Below are positions 43,851 to 52,144 of a stretch of 64,000 bases of DNA, piece after piece (position 1 is the first letter of the stretch; every line of letters starts with the position of its first letter). The DNA is from Akkermansiaceae bacterium (lineage in GTDB: Bacteria > Verrucomicrobiota > Verrucomicrobiia > Verrucomicrobiales > Akkermansiaceae). Both the position numbers and the translations under genes were made by a program. Location: positions 3,767,226 through 3,831,225 of the forward strand of contig CP059069.1 in assembly GCA_017798145.1 (NCBI GenBank). The letters run 5' to 3'. The notes below the pieces were generated by a model. That model was not told the origin of the DNA. It did no database searches and was given only the letters and a program-made list of their open reading frames with translations.

Positions 43851-45839
43851 TTAGAAAGTCCCGCCGATGGCGAAGTGCCAGGTGCCGCCCGGCTCAGCGG
43901 CGTCCTTGGTTAGGTTGTGCCCGTATTCCAGGCGCACAGGGCCGATGGGCAGGTCGAAGCGTATCCCCAGCCCCGCCGCAATCTCCAGCCCGCCCTCCCG
44001 GATTCCGGTGTAATTCCCGGTCACCGCCCCCGCATCCATGAAGGCCACCAGCGTCGCCGGCCCGCCAATGCTGCGGCTCAGCTCGGTATTCACCGCCCAG
44101 CTGAAATCCCCGCCATACGGATCGCCCCCGAAGGATGGGCCGAGCTCCCTTTCCGGGAAACTGCGCACGCTGCGGGCGCCGCCGTTGAAAACCCGCAGAT
44201 CCACCGGCAGGTCCCGGATATCCCCGGATGGGGATACCCAGTTGGCAAAGCCGCCGATACCGAGCTGATAGGTTTTCCCCAGCGGATGGTGCCAGCCGCC
44301 CTGCAGGCCGAACCTCGAATAGGGCTCCGCCCCGTCGCCCACCGCCGCCCCGATCTGGATAGGGATGCTGAGATGCCAGCCGTCCTTTGGCAGCACCTTG
44401 TTGTCCCGGAAATCCCATTTCTGTGTGAACGCGATCCGCAGGTGGCTGTAGTCCGTTTCTCCCAGCAGGGCAGGGGGCAGGCCCTTCTCGGATACAGTGA
44501 CGAACGAATACGCGAGCAGCAGATCCATCGCGTAATGCTCTGTCACATCCCATGACCATCCCGCCTCCACGCCGGTCTCGATGGTGGTGTATCCGTCGAA
44601 GCCGCGGATCAGGGAAAAGAGCCGTTGGTGGGAGGTTACGTCCGTGCCTCGCCACCATGGGTTCGTTAGCCTGAGCTCGCCAAGCACACCGCGCCCGCTC
44701 AGCTCCAGCCCGGCGGAAAGGCCGCGCAGTTCGCCGTGGAAATTCCTATCGGCGTAGCCCGCCCGCAGCAGCGGCCCGTTGAATGATCCGGCGCCCGCCG
44801 CGAGGCTGAACTCCTTTGCCCTTGCCTCCTCGAAGTGAAGTGTCGCATCGATGCGTTTCCTCGCCACCTCGTTGGTCTCCAGGCGCACGGAATCGAAGGC
44901 GCCGGTGCCTAACAGATCCCGGATCTTCCCGTTCATCGCCGCCTCGTCGTACCACTCGCCCTCGAGGGATTTCATGATCTGCTTGACGCGCCTTCCGCTC
45001 GTCCTTTCGAGGCCTTCGGAGTGGATTTCCAGCAGCCTTACGCGTGTCCCAAGGCGGATCTCGAACTCCGGATAGAACCTGTCTCCCTCCAGCCGCCGTT
45101 CCATCCTGATATCCGCATCGGGATAGCCCCGGCTGTTGAAAGCCTCTATCATCGCGGCGCGCAGGCCGTTGACATTTTCCGTGCTCGCCCACCGGCCGAT
45201 GTATGGCTCCCAGGTGGTGGCCGCCCGCTTCACACCTCGCCCGTCCGGGCTGAAAACCGTGGGCCGCCCGATGCGGAACCTAGAGCCGCGATCCACCGCC
45301 ACGGTGATGTCCACCTCGCCCGTTTCCGAATCGGCATCCTGTTTTAGCAAGACCGCCTGCGCATCCCAGTAGCCCTGTGCCATGAGCTGCTGGGAAACGT
45401 AGGAAAGCCCTGTTTCCAGATCCTCCTCGCGGAAGGGCGGCGTGCCCGTGCCGAAGCTCTCATTCCTTTTGGCAGGCACCGAGAATAGCTCCGCGAGGCT
45501 CTCAGCATCCTCATCGCCGGTGATCTGCACCTTCCCCAGCGAGAAACGCAGGCCCTCGTCCACCGTCAGAACGATGCGGCCTGATCCCTCGATGCGGGGG
45601 GTCACTTTCACGGCCCTGAAGCCGTCGTTGCGGAGTGCTTCCGTCACGAGGAAAGCCGCGTCCGCCGCTCTCCAGCTTGTCGCTGGCTTGGAGCGGACAT
45701 AGGCGAGTCGGCCGGCCATGAGCCGGAGGACATCGCTCTGACTCTTGCTCTTCATCCCCTGGATATCGATCTCCGTCTCGCCCACTGCGGAAAGCGCAAG
45801 CGCGTGGGCGACGGCCATGGCCTGTAGGAAACGTCTCAT
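43851..45839 (-). CDS. TamA/BamA-family outer-membrane assembly protein
   Basis: A 662-residue Omp85-family protein from the ATG at 45839 (MRRFLQAMAVAHALALSA signal). The periplasmic part (about 25-360) contains several POTRA-like repeats, for example GFRAVKVTPRI and LGTRVRLLEIH with AFDSVRLET. The C-terminal 16-strand barrel starts near residue 365 and ends with Phe (WHFAIGGTF), the barrel-recognition end, and GVRLEYG-type strands precede it (PVRLEYGHNL). The start overlaps the stop of the TamB-like gene (ATGA). The role is outer-membrane protein or envelope lipid assembly; the context makes TamA more likely than BamA. Confidence 0.9.
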   Translation of the reverse strand: MRRFLQAMAVAHALALSAVGETEIDIQGMKSKSQSDVLRLMAGRLAYVRSKPATSWRAADAAFLVTEALRNDGFRAVKVTPRIEGSGRIVLTVDEGLRFSLGKVQITGDEDAESLAELFSVPAKRNESFGTGTPPFREEDLETGLSYVSQQLMAQGYWDAQAVLLKQDADSETGEVDITVAVDRGSRFRIGRPTVFSPDGRGVKRAATTWEPYIGRWASTENVNGLRAAMIEAFNSRGYPDADIRMERRLEGDRFYPEFEIRLGTRVRLLEIHSEGLERTSGRRVKQIMKSLEGEWYDEAAMNGKIRDLLGTGAFDSVRLETNEVARKRIDATLHFEEARAKEFSLAAGAGSFNGPLLRAGYADRNFHGELRGLSAGLELSGRGVLGELRLTNPWWRGTDVTSHQRLFSLIRGFDGYTTIETGVEAGWSWDVTEHYAMDLLLAYSFVTVSEKGLPPALLGETDYSHLRIAFTQKWDFRDNKVLPKDGWHLSIPIQIGAAVGDGAEPYSRFGLQGGWHHPLGKTYQLGIGGFANWVSPSGDIRDLPVDLRVFNGGARSVRSFPERELGPSFGGDPYGGDFSWAVNTELSRSIGGPATLVAFMDAGAVTGNYTGIREGGLEIAAGLGIRFDLPIGPVRLEYGHNLTKDAAEPGGTWHFAIGGTF

Positions 45840-48800
45840 CGGAACCGCAACCTCCATATCGCCATGAACCTCTGATCCCCCTCTTCGCCCAGCCCGGCGG
45901 AAAGGAACCACTTCTCGCTGAGTTTCAATGTCGCGGAAGTGTATGAGTCCGAATCGTATGGATCGGATTCCGCGAGGCTGAAATCGACATTGTCCAACAG
46001 CCCTAGCACCGGACGCAGTTGTTTCCCGAAGAGGAACCTGCCCTTCCGCATCTCCTCGATCAGGAGCTGCATTGCGCGCGAGGAGGCCGCCTGGGAATCC
46101 TCCAGCCCGGCGGCGGTGGTGCCGGTGGCCAGCAGGGTCATGATCTCGTTTTCCGGAAGCGGAGGCTGGGAGGTGAGCAAGAGCTGCGGATCGGACGCCT
46201 TCCCATATGCATAAATCTGCACGCGGTAAGGGCGCGGCTCGGATGTGCCGCGTATCTCCAGCACTGGATCGAAGCCCGTCTGCGGTGTGAAATTGAGGAG
46301 ACCCTCGCGGATTTGCAGCGTGCTGAATGGCAACCGCGCCACCAGCTCCGCCACGCGCACCTTGCCGTTCGGCTTCGGATCGCCGAGGGTGCCGCCGATG
46401 CGCAGCGCGGCCTCCACGCGACCCGCCCCAAGGTTCCCCCGGATGAGGATGGGGTCTATCGTTTTGACCACCACATCCACCGTCCACTCGCTGAAAGGTG
46501 CAGGCACCGCCGCCCCGGGATTTTCCGGAGCATCGACTTTCGGAAGCGCTGCGGCGGAGGGGCTGAGGAAAGGTTTCCCGATGGGGATGAGATCCATGTC
46601 CTTGAAAAACACGCTGTCGATGATGCCGATCTCGCCGCTGAGCTTTGCATCCGCCATGACGCCCGCCAGCCTGAGATCCGCGTTCGCGCGCATGATGAGG
46701 AAATCGTTCCTGACAATTGGCAGCCCCGTGCCTTTCACGGAAAGCTCGAAGCCGCCGAGGCCGTCGCCCGCCTCGTTCTTCAGATCGAGGTTTCCGGAGA
46801 TTTTCAGGTCACCCCCTGCGATGTCCGCGATTCCGCCATTGATTTCCAAGGTCTCCAGATCGGCGGCCACCTCCAGCGAGATCCCGTCCAGCGGAGGGAT
46901 CGCGCTTCCCTTCATCCGCAATTTTCCGCCGAAAAGTTTCAGCCTGCCATCCACATCCGGTGCGCCGACCGTCCCGGCGATGGTTAGCCTGCCCTCCGTC
47001 ACGCCGCCGAGTTCCTCCGCGCCGGGGATGAGGGATTGGAAACGCGACAGCTCGACCCTCGGCAAATCCAGCGTTCCGGTGATCGCCTCGGCTTTCAGGC
47101 TCTCCGTGTCCTCCGCCCATTTCCTCGGGAGGAAAGCCATCTCCGCCGTGAGTGTCGCGGGCGCGTAATCCTTCGCGACCGCCTCTGCGGAAACCGCCGC
47201 CCGGCCATCGCGCGCCTTCACCTTGAGCGTCACATCCGACAGCGGGATATCGGGTTTCCCGGCCACCCCCACATCGCGGATCTCCACCACCGCATCCACC
47301 TCCGGCGCGGTCAGGCTACCCGCGATTTTCAAATCCACTTTCCCAGTCGCCTTGTCGTCAAGCTGCTCCAGCCCCTTCACCCATGGCCGCAGCTTCGCGA
47401 GCGGCAGTGTCTCGGTCACGAGTGTGAGAGCCAGAGGCCGCGCATCCGTTTCGAGAAAGGTTTTCCACCCGGAGAGATCCTCCGGCACTGGCAGTCTCCC
47501 GCGCCCCTTCGCAAGCACATCCCCGCCCTCGATCCAGGTGAACCCCTTCAGTTCCAGCCCATTCCCGGCCAGCTCCGCATCCAGCTTCAGCGTCTGCCCC
47601 TCCGTCTCCACGGCGAAGCCCTCCAGGCTCAACTTCCCCGGCCAATCATAGCTCGCCGCACCGCTCGCCATGATCGGAGCCTTGCCCGCATCCGCCCATT
47701 TCCACTCCCCGGAAAAACCCCTGAGCTCGCCTTTGTGGATGTCCGACAAAAGGTTTCCCGAGTTCTCCCACACCAGCGAGAAAACCCCAGCGCCCGGCAG
47801 CTCCACACCCGCCCCCTTGAGCCACGGCGCGATGCTCTCCGTACGAAAGCCGTCCATCTCCTCGCGCATCGCATAACCCTGCGTCTCGGTATCGAAAGTC
47901 CCGGAAATTTTTCGCCCCTCGGTCTCCAGCGCGTGCAACGTCACGATCTTCCCAGCATAACCTGCATCCAGCCGTATGGTGCTCACCTCCGCATCCGCCG
48001 CCTTCGCCAGCAAATCCACATCCATTGCCAGATCCTTGTCCACCGACCATTTCCCGGAGATCCCGCTCTCCGGAAATTCCGCGAAACGCCCGCCCAGATC
48101 CAGTTTCTTGTCCAGCGCACGCAAAAGTTCCCCGAGACGGTCCACATCCAGATCTCCGGAGATCCCATCCGTCACAAAACCATCCCCAACCAGCGCGGCT
48201 CTCTTGAATTCTCCCCCGCCACCGATTCTGAAATCCGAACCCAGCGCCTTGCCCGCCAGCCTTGCGGAAAATTTCTTATCCTCCAGCGCCAGCCCCGCCG
48301 AAAGCTCAGGCACCTCCCAGCCATCGTAGGAAAATCCCTCCACAAAAACCTCCGCCATCCCAACTCCCGCCTGCCATTGTGGATAGACCTTTTCCAGATC
48401 CACCGCCAGCGATGTGAGCCGCCCCTTCACCGGAAAGCCCAATCCGAAGCCGCCTAGCAGTTTTCCGAAATCCAGCTCCCCCTCGATGAGATCCAGCCGC
48501 ACATCCTTCACCCCCGCGCCCACATCCAGCCGCAGCATCGCGCCGCCCAGCCGAATCATCGCCTCCGCCGCAATCGCCCCGTCCTCCGGTAGCATCACCG
48601 CAATATTGCGCATCCCCGCCATCGGCAGCAGCTCCAGCTTGTCGAGCGTCAGCCCGGACTCCTCCCATACCAGCTCCGCCTTCTGCTTCTGCGTGAACTT
48701 CCCGTCCGGCGCGATCACCCGCCCCAGCTCCAGCCGGATCTCGTCCTCACCCGGCTTGTGGGAGAAATCACTGTCCTCCAGTTCCACCACGCGCTCCCCC

Positions 48801-49318
48801 TCCTGCCGGAGCATGAAACTCACATCTTCCAGATCCAGAGCTAGCGGCAGAATCTTCTCCCGCACTCCCGCGAGGGTTTTCCCCAGGGCAGCAAAATCCA
48901 GCGGTGGCTTCTCCTCGTCCACCGATGGCACCACCCTGATCTCCGCCCGTATCCCTTTTCCGGATATCCCCCGCACCTTCCCCTTGATCACTTCCATGAA
49001 GCGGTAATCCGTCACCAGCCGCTCCACCATGATCCGCTCCACCGCCCCCTCTTTCCCGGAAATTTCCAGATCATACACCTCCACCCCGCCCAGCAAAGTT
49101 CCCCCCAACCGCAGGCTTCCCTCCATCCCCGCCTTTCCGATGAAATGCTCCGCCACCTTTGGCCCCAGCCACCTCATCCCCGGCCCGTTCAGCCACAGCA
49201 GGAAGCCCGCCAGCACGACCAGACCATACAAAGCCAGCCGCCCAAGCCTCCGCAGAAGACCGACGCGCTTCTTCGTTTTATCTATTGGTATCTCAGTCTC
49301 TGGCTCTGCCACTTCCAC
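45836..49318 (-). CDS. TamB-like translocation and assembly module protein
   Basis: A 1160-residue inner-membrane anchored AsmA-like protein. One transmembrane helix at about 28-45 (LALYGLVVLAGFLLWL) is followed by a very long beta-rich periplasmic body of repeated strands with LxxG-type periodicity, and a C-terminal DUF490 region (about 830-1160) ending TLKLSEKWFLSAGLGEEGD. TamB spans the periplasm as a hydrophobic groove linking the inner membrane to TamA, and AsmA-like relatives carry phospholipids outward. It is the first gene of the tamB-tamA-phosphatase operon. The start at 49318 is 51 nt from the methyltransferase stop. Confidence 0.9.
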   Translation of the reverse strand: MEVAEPETEIPIDKTKKRVGLLRRLGRLALYGLVVLAGFLLWLNGPGMRWLGPKVAEHFIGKAGMEGSLRLGGTLLGGVEVYDLEISGKEGAVERIMVERLVTDYRFMEVIKGKVRGISGKGIRAEIRVVPSVDEEKPPLDFAALGKTLAGVREKILPLALDLEDVSFMLRQEGERVVELEDSDFSHKPGEDEIRLELGRVIAPDGKFTQKQKAELVWEESGLTLDKLELLPMAGMRNIAVMLPEDGAIAAEAMIRLGGAMLRLDVGAGVKDVRLDLIEGELDFGKLLGGFGLGFPVKGRLTSLAVDLEKVYPQWQAGVGMAEVFVEGFSYDGWEVPELSAGLALEDKKFSARLAGKALGSDFRIGGGGEFKRAALVGDGFVTDGISGDLDVDRLGELLRALDKKLDLGGRFAEFPESGISGKWSVDKDLAMDVDLLAKAADAEVSTIRLDAGYAGKIVTLHALETEGRKISGTFDTETQGYAMREEMDGFRTESIAPWLKGAGVELPGAGVFSLVWENSGNLLSDIHKGELRGFSGEWKWADAGKAPIMASGAASYDWPGKLSLEGFAVETEGQTLKLDAELAGNGLELKGFTWIEGGDVLAKGRGRLPVPEDLSGWKTFLETDARPLALTLVTETLPLAKLRPWVKGLEQLDDKATGKVDLKIAGSLTAPEVDAVVEIRDVGVAGKPDIPLSDVTLKVKARDGRAAVSAEAVAKDYAPATLTAEMAFLPRKWAEDTESLKAEAITGTLDLPRVELSRFQSLIPGAEELGGVTEGRLTIAGTVGAPDVDGRLKLFGGKLRMKGSAIPPLDGISLEVAADLETLEINGGIADIAGGDLKISGNLDLKNEAGDGLGGFELSVKGTGLPIVRNDFLIMRANADLRLAGVMADAKLSGEIGIIDSVFFKDMDLIPIGKPFLSPSAAALPKVDAPENPGAAVPAPFSEWTVDVVVKTIDPILIRGNLGAGRVEAALRIGGTLGDPKPNGKVRVAELVARLPFSTLQIREGLLNFTPQTGFDPVLEIRGTSEPRPYRVQIYAYGKASDPQLLLTSQPPLPENEIMTLLATGTTAAGLEDSQAASSRAMQLLIEEMRKGRFLFGKQLRPVLGLLDNVDFSLAESDPYDSDSYTSATLKLSEKWFLSAGLGEEGDQRFMAIWRLRFR

Positions 49319-49369
49319 GAGGCTAGACGAACTTCCGGGAAAATGCGAAAGGAACTTGCCGCCGATGCT

Positions 49370-50452
49370 TCACCCCAGCAAGCCCCGCTCCGCCACATGC
49401 CGCAGCCACGGGATGAAATCCAGCTCCGGGGACACCTTTCGCGCGTAGTCCGCCAGTGCCATTACCGAGAGGCTGCCGTCCATCGCCGCCAGCACCTTTA
49501 GCTGCGGGAAAGTGAACACGCACGGCTTCAGCCCCTCATCCGGCAGCGGCAGGCACTCCCGCGCGCAGACCAGCCGCCAAGCATCCAGCTTAGGGAAATC
49601 CGGCACCCTCTTCTGGAGAGCTGCGGCTTTGGCCGGCATCTTCGGATTTCCCAGCACCGCATCCGCTCGGCAAAAAACCTCCTCCCGGAACGTCCTGCCC
49701 TCCGCCCCATCCCCCGCATCGCTTCCTTTTTCCCCGGATACGGCATCCCCCAGCCACCGCAGCCCGCTCGCCTCCGCCAGCTTCATCACCGCCCCCAGCG
49801 ACCAAGCATCCATCACCGGCGCGAAGTCATCGAAAGCCAGCACCTCAGCCCCCTTCGCCAGCATGTCGGCCACGATTTCCCTCTCATCGCCCTCCGCTAC
49901 ATCCGCCATCACGGAAAGCGCCGTCATCTCATCCACACCGCCTGCCGCTTGGATTATGCGCACCTTTTCCACCACCGCCATCCTCGCCTTCCATCCCGCT
50001 GCCACATTGAAGCTCACCACCGCGATCCCGCCCGCCGCCAGCCGTTTCCCAATGAAATCAATCAGCGCCAGCTTCACCTCATCCGGCACCCAAGAGAAAA
50101 CCCCGTGCGCGATGATGAAGTCGAAATCACCTTCCGGCGCAAATTCCTGCACCGGGCACTCGCAGAATTTCACGTTCCTCATCCCCGCCTGCCGCGCAAG
50201 GTTCCGCGCCACGGAAATCGACCTGCCGGAAATATCAACCCCCACACACTCCGCCCCCGGCCAGCGGTTCGCCAGCGAGAGGATATGATGCCCCGTCCCG
50301 CAGCCGATCTCCAGGATGCGCGCGCCGCCGGGATCCACCACCTCTAGCCCTGCCGCCCGCGCCACCGCCGCATTCACCGCCGGATCCGCAGACGGGTGGC
50401 TCATCGCCGGATAGGCTTCCGCTTGGTAAAGCTCTGCAAAGGTGCGTGGCAT
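49370..50452 (-). CDS. SAM-dependent methyltransferase with regulatory domain
   Basis: A 360-residue class-I methyltransferase starting at 50452 (MPRTFAELYQAEAYPAM). SAM motif I is ILEIGCGTGHHI near residue 46, with the acidic end VGVDISGRSI. The C-terminal 200 residues resemble the methyltransferase regulatory domain (MethyTransf_Reg) seen in some bacterial enzymes. The substrate is unknown; in other genomes such proteins often precede unrelated envelope genes. It is 51 nt upstream of tamB and divergent from the sulfatase gene with 93 nt between starts. The longer frame to 50509 is not convincing. Confidence 0.85.
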   Translation of the reverse strand: MPRTFAELYQAEAYPAMSHPSADPAVNAAVARAAGLEVVDPGGARILEIGCGTGHHILSLANRWPGAECVGVDISGRSISVARNLARQAGMRNVKFCECPVQEFAPEGDFDFIIAHGVFSWVPDEVKLALIDFIGKRLAAGGIAVVSFNVAAGWKARMAVVEKVRIIQAAGGVDEMTALSVMADVAEGDEREIVADMLAKGAEVLAFDDFAPVMDAWSLGAVMKLAEASGLRWLGDAVSGEKGSDAGDGAEGRTFREEVFCRADAVLGNPKMPAKAAALQKRVPDFPKLDAWRLVCARECLPLPDEGLKPCVFTFPQLKVLAAMDGSLSVMALADYARKVSPELDFIPWLRHVAERGLLG

Positions 50453-50545
50453 GAGCCTGTGTCCATCATGGGGAAGAGCTTTGCAAACCCTTTGGAGCAA
50501 GCCGACCATTTCATGTTCGCAACAAACCAGCCACCAGCTACGCTC

Positions 50546-51910
50546 ATGCCAATGAGCAAGACTATCGCAATCCTTCTGACACTTGCCCCCATCGCTTCAA
50601 AAGCGCAGGTGAAGAACGTCCTCTTCCTCATCTCCGACGACCTGAAAGCCTCCGCCCTCGCCTGCTACGAGAACAAGATTTGCGCCACTCCCCACATAGA
50701 CCGACTCGCCGCACGAGGGATGGTTTTTGACCGCGCCTACTGCCAGGGCACCTGGTGCCAGCCTTCCCGCACCTCCCTCATGCACAGCCGCTACACCGGC
50801 TCCGAAGGGAAAAACCTCGCAGCCCAAATCCGCTCGCACGGCGTTTTCACCGCCCGCGTCGGCAAGATTTTCCACATGAAAGTCCCCGGCGACATCATCG
50901 CCGGCAGCGATGGCGAGGACATCCCCGGAAGCTGGGACGAGAAATTCAACCCCTCCGGAAAGGAAGCCCACACCCCCGGCCTCTACGCCTTGCTCAACAA
51001 AAACATCTTCACCCGCGAAATGGATGGCCGCCAGACCACCGCCATGCCCCACCGCATGTTCGTCTCCGTCGAGGCCGGTGGTGACGGCTCCGACCAGCCC
51101 GATTGGAAAGCCGCCGACCTCACCAACTCACTCCTGAAACGGCACGCCGGAAAACCCTTCTTCATCGCCACCGGATTCGTCCGCCCCCACTACCCGAACG
51201 TCGCGCCCAAGGATCTTTTCGCCAGATACCCTTTTGCGGATATGCCCCTCCCCATCGTCCCGGAAAATGACCTCGCGGACATCCCCAAGCCCGGCCAAGG
51301 CCAGACCCTCAGCCAGCAATGCGGCATCGACCAATACCCCGACAACATCCGCCGCATGTGGGCCGCCTACTACGCCACCGTCACCTTCATGGACGCCCAG
51401 CTCGGGAAAATCCTCGACGAGCTGGACCGCCTCGGCCTCACCGACTCCACCGCAATCGTCTTTACCAGCGACCACGGCTACCACCTCGGCGAGCATCATT
51501 TCTGGCAGAAATCCGACCTCCACGAGGAAGTCACCCGCGTCCCCCTCATCATCGCCATCCCTGGCATGAAACCCGGCCGCACCAACTCCCTTGCCGAACT
51601 CACCGACATCTACCCCACCATCTGCGAAACCCTCAAACTCCCCATCCCGGAAACCGTCCAGGGAAAAAGCCTACTCCCCATCCTCAAAGACCCTTCCACC
51701 ACCATCCGCAAAGCCGCCCTCTCCCTCAACGGAAAGCACCACGCCCTCCGCACCGCCCGCTGGGCCTACATGCGCTACGCCGACGGCTCCGAGGAACTCT
51801 ACGATATGGAGAAAGACCCCGGCCAGTTCACCAACCTAGCCCGCACGGAAAAGCCGCTCGCAGCGCTCACCGAAATGCGGGAAATGTTGGAGGCACGACT
51901 GGCGAAATGA
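50546..51910 (+). CDS. Secreted sulfatase
   Basis: A 454-residue exported sulfatase read from the ATG at 50546 (MPMSKTIAILLTLAPIASKA signal); ATGs at 50513 and 50552 are alternatives. The formylglycine site is C71-QPSR in GTWCQPSRTSL. Metal-site blocks LFLISDDLKAS and FTSDHGYHLGEHH resemble iduronate-2-sulfatase-type enzymes, so a uronate-sulfate glycan is the favoured substrate. It is divergent from the methyltransferase. Its stop codon begins the inverted repeat at 51911-51998, directly before a DUF1501 remnant on the opposite strand. Confidence 0.93.
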   Translation: MPMSKTIAILLTLAPIASKAQVKNVLFLISDDLKASALACYENKICATPHIDRLAARGMVFDRAYCQGTWCQPSRTSLMHSRYTGSEGKNLAAQIRSHGVFTARVGKIFHMKVPGDIIAGSDGEDIPGSWDEKFNPSGKEAHTPGLYALLNKNIFTREMDGRQTTAMPHRMFVSVEAGGDGSDQPDWKAADLTNSLLKRHAGKPFFIATGFVRPHYPNVAPKDLFARYPFADMPLPIVPENDLADIPKPGQGQTLSQQCGIDQYPDNIRRMWAAYYATVTFMDAQLGKILDELDRLGLTDSTAIVFTSDHGYHLGEHHFWQKSDLHEEVTRVPLIIAIPGMKPGRTNSLAELTDIYPTICETLKLPIPETVQGKSLLPILKDPSTTIRKAALSLNGKHHALRTARWAYMRYADGSEELYDMEKDPGQFTNLARTEKPLAALTEMREMLEARLAK

Positions 51911-51998
51911 ATATGGAGAAGGATGCCTCCGGCTCCTTGGCGGAGAATCGAGAACGGCTCGCTCGGGTTGATATGAGGAGCCAGAGGCATTCTTATCC
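51911..51998. repeat. Imperfect 23-bp inverted repeat between convergent stops
   Basis: Arms at 51915-51937 and 51976-51998 match at 20 of 23 positions. The left end starts ATATGGAGAAGG right after the sulfatase TGA, the same opening as the inverted repeat at 1124-1200. The right arm ends at the stop codon of the DUF1501 remnant. A shared intergenic element family with terminator function is likely. Confidence 0.6.
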
Positions 51999-52094
51999 TT
52001 ACGCCAGAATTTTACTTGCCACGTTCCCAGGCACATCCGTCAGTCGGAAGTCGCGGGTCTGGGAGCGGAAGGTGAACCGGGTGTGGTCAAAGCC
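51999..52094 (-). pseudogene. DUF1501 3' remnant (about 31 codons)
   Basis: On the minus strand this stretch reads GFDHTR through DFRLTDV to SKILA and a stop. It is 22 of 31 residues identical to the C-terminus of the intact DUF1501 protein at 61537-62961. Upstream of GFDH the match ends at once and no gene body exists; the next gene in that direction is the SGNH/TPR protein. It is a decayed gene end. It sits beside the inverted repeat. The rest of the 234-bp spacer shows nothing more. Confidence 0.8.
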
Positions 52095-52144
52095 CCTCGG
52101 TTGGAAATTGGCAGTTGCCGCCCCGTCTCACAGCCGTGAAGAGG

